Below, piece after piece: positions 10,593 through 11,720 of a stretch of DNA of 11,720 nucleotides. Source of the DNA: Pyrodictiaceae archaeon (GTDB taxonomy: Archaea; Thermoproteota; Thermoprotei_A; Sulfolobales; Pyrodictiaceae); contig JALTZQ010000167.1 of the NCBI GenBank assembly GCA_027046105.1, positions 1 through 11,720 on the forward strand, read 5' to 3'. The translations under genes and the position numbers were made by a program. Position 1 is the stretch's first letter, and every line of letters starts with the position of its first letter. The notes beneath the pieces are model-generated. The model worked only from the letters and a program-made list of their open reading frames with translations. It was not told where the DNA came from and ran no database searches.

Positions 10593-11147
10593 ATGCCATT
10601 GACAGGTCTAAGCATTGATATTGAAATAATACTTAATAGAGCCGATAAGATTGCCCTTAAAATGTTGTCACCAAGAGCAAGATCAATGATCATTGCATTA
10701 AGAAGTTTAAGAAGGGGACCAAGACCCCTTGAGGATTTGCTTGCAGAATGTGCATCAATGGGTTTTTCATGTAGAGCAATGAGACTAGCACTGCAAGCCC
10801 TAGAGGAGCTTGAGCTTGTTGAGTATTACAACAATACCTATAGGCTAACGGAATATGGTATTGACGTAGCTGATGCAATATATGATGTTATATCTGAAAT
10901 GAGAGACTTCACCTACAATACTATTGAAGGAAACATTGATGAGGGACGTATTTATGCTCATCTCGTTACCTCGTTGGCAAGTACTATAGGTGTTGTAGAA
11001 TCGTTTGCCGAGGATAAGCGTAGTCTTGCAATAGCCTTAACAATACACACCTATGTCTCGACGCTATCGGCTACAATAGCCGCATTCTTAGCTGAGAAAA
11101 CCCCGTACCTGATTGAAATAATAAGGAGAATTAGTGAAATACCCTGA
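10593..11147 (+). CDS. Winged-helix protein with a helical C-terminal domain
   Basis: A 184-residue protein. Residues about 27-95 fit a winged helix: a helix around ARSMIIALRSLRRG, then LEDLLAECASMGFSCRAMRLALQALEELELV as helix-turn-helix with recognition helix, and a short wing NNTYRLTEYGIDVAD. Residues about 96-184 are all helical, with an amphipathic to hydrophobic stretch (LAIALTIHTYVSTLSATIAAFL, about 145-166) that could be a dimer interface or a weak membrane contact. The two halves suggest a transcription regulator, but no ligand motif is visible. The ATG at 10593 has no ribosome binding site and no upstream start in frame, so a leaderless or near-leaderless transcript is likely. TATACTTT (10552-10559) is a possible promoter. 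A candidate hydrophobic peptide begins 20 bases after its stop. Confidence 0.78.
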   Translation: MPLTGLSIDIEIILNRADKIALKMLSPRARSMIIALRSLRRGPRPLEDLLAECASMGFSCRAMRLALQALEELELVEYYNNTYRLTEYGIDVADAIYDVISEMRDFTYNTIEGNIDEGRIYAHLVTSLASTIGVVESFAEDKRSLAIALTIHTYVSTLSATIAAFLAEKTPYLIEIIRRISEIP

Positions 11148-11166
11148 ACACACAGGAGAGCGAAAA

Positions 11167-11238
11167 ATGTTAAGTGATGAAACACTTATATCAGGACTGC
11201 TTTTACTCTTACTTCACCTTAGTATTTTGCTGATATAA
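11167..11238 (+). CDS. Candidate 23-residue hydrophobic peptide
   Basis: The ORF encodes MLSDETLISGLLLLLLHLSI followed by LLI and TAA. After a short acidic start, nearly everything from residue 8 is hydrophobic, enough for one membrane helix. GGAGAG (11154-11159) lies seven bases before the ATG, a good ribosome binding site, and the ORF fits exactly between the winged-helix gene (stop at 11147) and the convergent gene ending at 11240. It could be the second cistron of the winged-helix operon. The same stretch also holds inverted repeats, so it could instead be only a terminator region. Leucine-rich short ORFs arise easily by chance in T-rich DNA. Confidence 0.33.
   Translation: MLSDETLISGLLLLLLHLSILLI
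11171..11238 (+). repeat. Overlapping inverted repeats at the end of the winged-helix operon
   Basis: TTATATCAG (11186-11194) and CTGATATAA (11230-11238) form a perfect 9-bp inverted repeat around a 35-base T-rich loop, and TAAGTG (11171-11176) with CACTTA (11183-11188) a second 6-bp hairpin. The loop contains T-rich runs. Together they could end transcription from both convergent genes. The downstream arm includes the stop codon of the 23-residue ORF. Confidence 0.4.
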
Positions 11239-11239
11239 T

Positions 11240-11602
11240 TCAATTTGTCGATGAGACTTGTGTAGTATCACGTGTAGCTGTCCAATACCATCCAAACTCT
11301 CTAAGAACCCTTCTCCTTTGTCTCTCTCTAAGCTCTTCTATAACACCGGGCATATCTGGTGTAGCATATTTGCCGCCTCTCAACTCTACTATTAATCCCT
11401 CCTCACGTAATTTATGTAGTGCCTTTCTTAGCCTATCCTCTCCAGCTATACCACTGAAAGTTTCCCGCAACTCTTTCCAAGTTACTGGCCGTCCCTTTTG
11501 CCTTATGAAGTTGTATACTAGTTCCACTAACTCATCGTCGTGTGGAGCTTTCATCACGACTAGCTCGTCATCCTCATATAGTATGTTTAGTTCTACACTC
11601 AC
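11240..11602 (-). CDS. Unrecognised winged-helix protein, 120 residues
   Basis: After a strand-turn-strand start (ELNILYEDDELVVMKAP) residues about 23-80 form a winged helix. ELVELVYNFIRQKG is the first helix, then VTWKELRETFSGIAGEDRLRKALHKLREEGLI as helix-turn-helix and recognition helix, and the wing VELRGGKYATPD. A basic helix follows (GVIEELRERQRRRVLREFGWYW, about 86-107), then a polar tail. The protein could bind DNA or RNA; the family is not recognised. The GTG at 11602 is supported by GGGGAG a few bases upstream on the minus strand. An AT-rich CTTATCTTTAA on that strand (about 11636-11646) may be its TATA box. It converges on the winged-helix operon with almost no gap. Confidence 0.76.
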   Translation of the reverse strand: MSVELNILYEDDELVVMKAPHDDELVELVYNFIRQKGRPVTWKELRETFSGIAGEDRLRKALHKLREEGLIVELRGGKYATPDMPGVIEELRERQRRRVLREFGWYWTATRDTTQVSSTN

Positions 11603-11720
11603 GGTTCTCCCCTAACATAAACTAGTGTTATGGTTAAAGATAAGTGTTACCATTTGTTTATTACCGTGGCCATACCTTCCCAGAAGGCTAACGTCTCAAC
11701 TCAACACATTCTACTTGCTT
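11603..11720. other. Promoter region of the 120-residue winged-helix gene; no gene seen
   Basis: The last 118 bases hold the ribosome binding site and likely TATA box of the gene ending at 11240, a direct repeat AGTGTTA (11624-11630 and 11643-11649) and one more GGCTAAC element (11687-11693). I see no ORF or RNA gene in it. Confidence 0.4.

Noticed and set aside
11174..11233. Second C/D box sRNA (GTGATGA at 11174, CTGA at 11230)
   Set aside because: No acceptable C' or D' box between them, and both boxes are explained by inverted repeats and the peptide ORF. Kept only as a remark.
1..11720. Mobile element, CRISPR array, toxin-antitoxin or defence island
   Set aside because: No transposase, integrase, long terminal repeats, spacer-repeat array or defence gene motif is present. 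The PIN domain here is fused to an ATPase and KH domain and is not a VapC toxin.

Overview
The window looks like a chromosomal segment of a hyperthermophilic crenarchaeon, most likely a Desulfurococcales-type lineage. The genes present are a Hjc resolvase next to a PIN-KH ATPase, a crenarchaeal PolB1-type DNA polymerase, an aKMT-like protein lysine methyltransferase and a pyruvoyl SpeD-family decarboxylase. Genes are tightly packed, with overlapping or nearly touching stops, GTG starts, crenarchaeal GGTGA/GAGGT-type ribosome binding sites and AT-rich TATA-like boxes. The DNA is AT-rich. There is no transposase, integrase, CRISPR array, tRNA or rRNA, so this is a core-genome region and not a mobile island. 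The species cannot be told from the sequence alone.

Layout. (a) 1-481: the end of a plus-strand gene whose start lies outside the window; it encodes a beta-sandwich domain. (b) 488-553: a candidate C/D box guide sRNA in the convergent gap, running into the 3' end of hjc. (c) 537-2562, minus: the recombination operon pina-hjc. (d) 2563-2700: a divergent promoter region holding a cluster of GCTAA/TTAGC repeats. (e) 2701-4312, plus: a four-gene operon coding for a small winged-helix protein, a thioredoxin-fold-like unknown, an aKMT-like methyltransferase and a charged-tail unknown. (f) 4342-7224, minus: DNA polymerase PolB1 with a long N-terminal linker and a PIP box. (g) 7370-9358, minus: arginyl-tRNA synthetase. 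(h) 9359-9617: a dense regulatory gap with a palindromic TATA element, 10-bp tandem repeats and two candidate small plus-strand genes. (i) 9618-10471, minus: a SpeD-family decarboxylase with an operator-like palindrome in its promoter, preceded by a 60-residue unknown. (j) 10593-11238, plus: a winged-helix protein followed by a candidate 23-residue membrane peptide. (k) 11240-11602, minus: another winged-helix protein. The final 118 bases hold only its promoter region.

How the genes fit together. PolB1 copies DNA, while PINA and Hjc migrate and cut Holliday junctions. PolB1 has a recognisable PCNA-binding box at its N-terminus, and Hjc has a weaker PIP-like sequence at its C-terminus, so both may work on the sliding clamp. 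aKMT relatives methylate many proteins, including chromatin proteins. SpeD-type enzymes feed polyamine synthesis, which stabilises nucleic acids at high temperature. ArgRS and SpeD (if it is the arginine-decarboxylating paralogue) both use arginine.

The least explained parts are the C/D box sRNA candidate, three very small ORFs (two of them hydrophobic) with good ribosome binding sites, the four-gene methyltransferase operon with two unrecognised partners, and the GCTAAC-type operator motifs shared by the pina and speD promoter regions.
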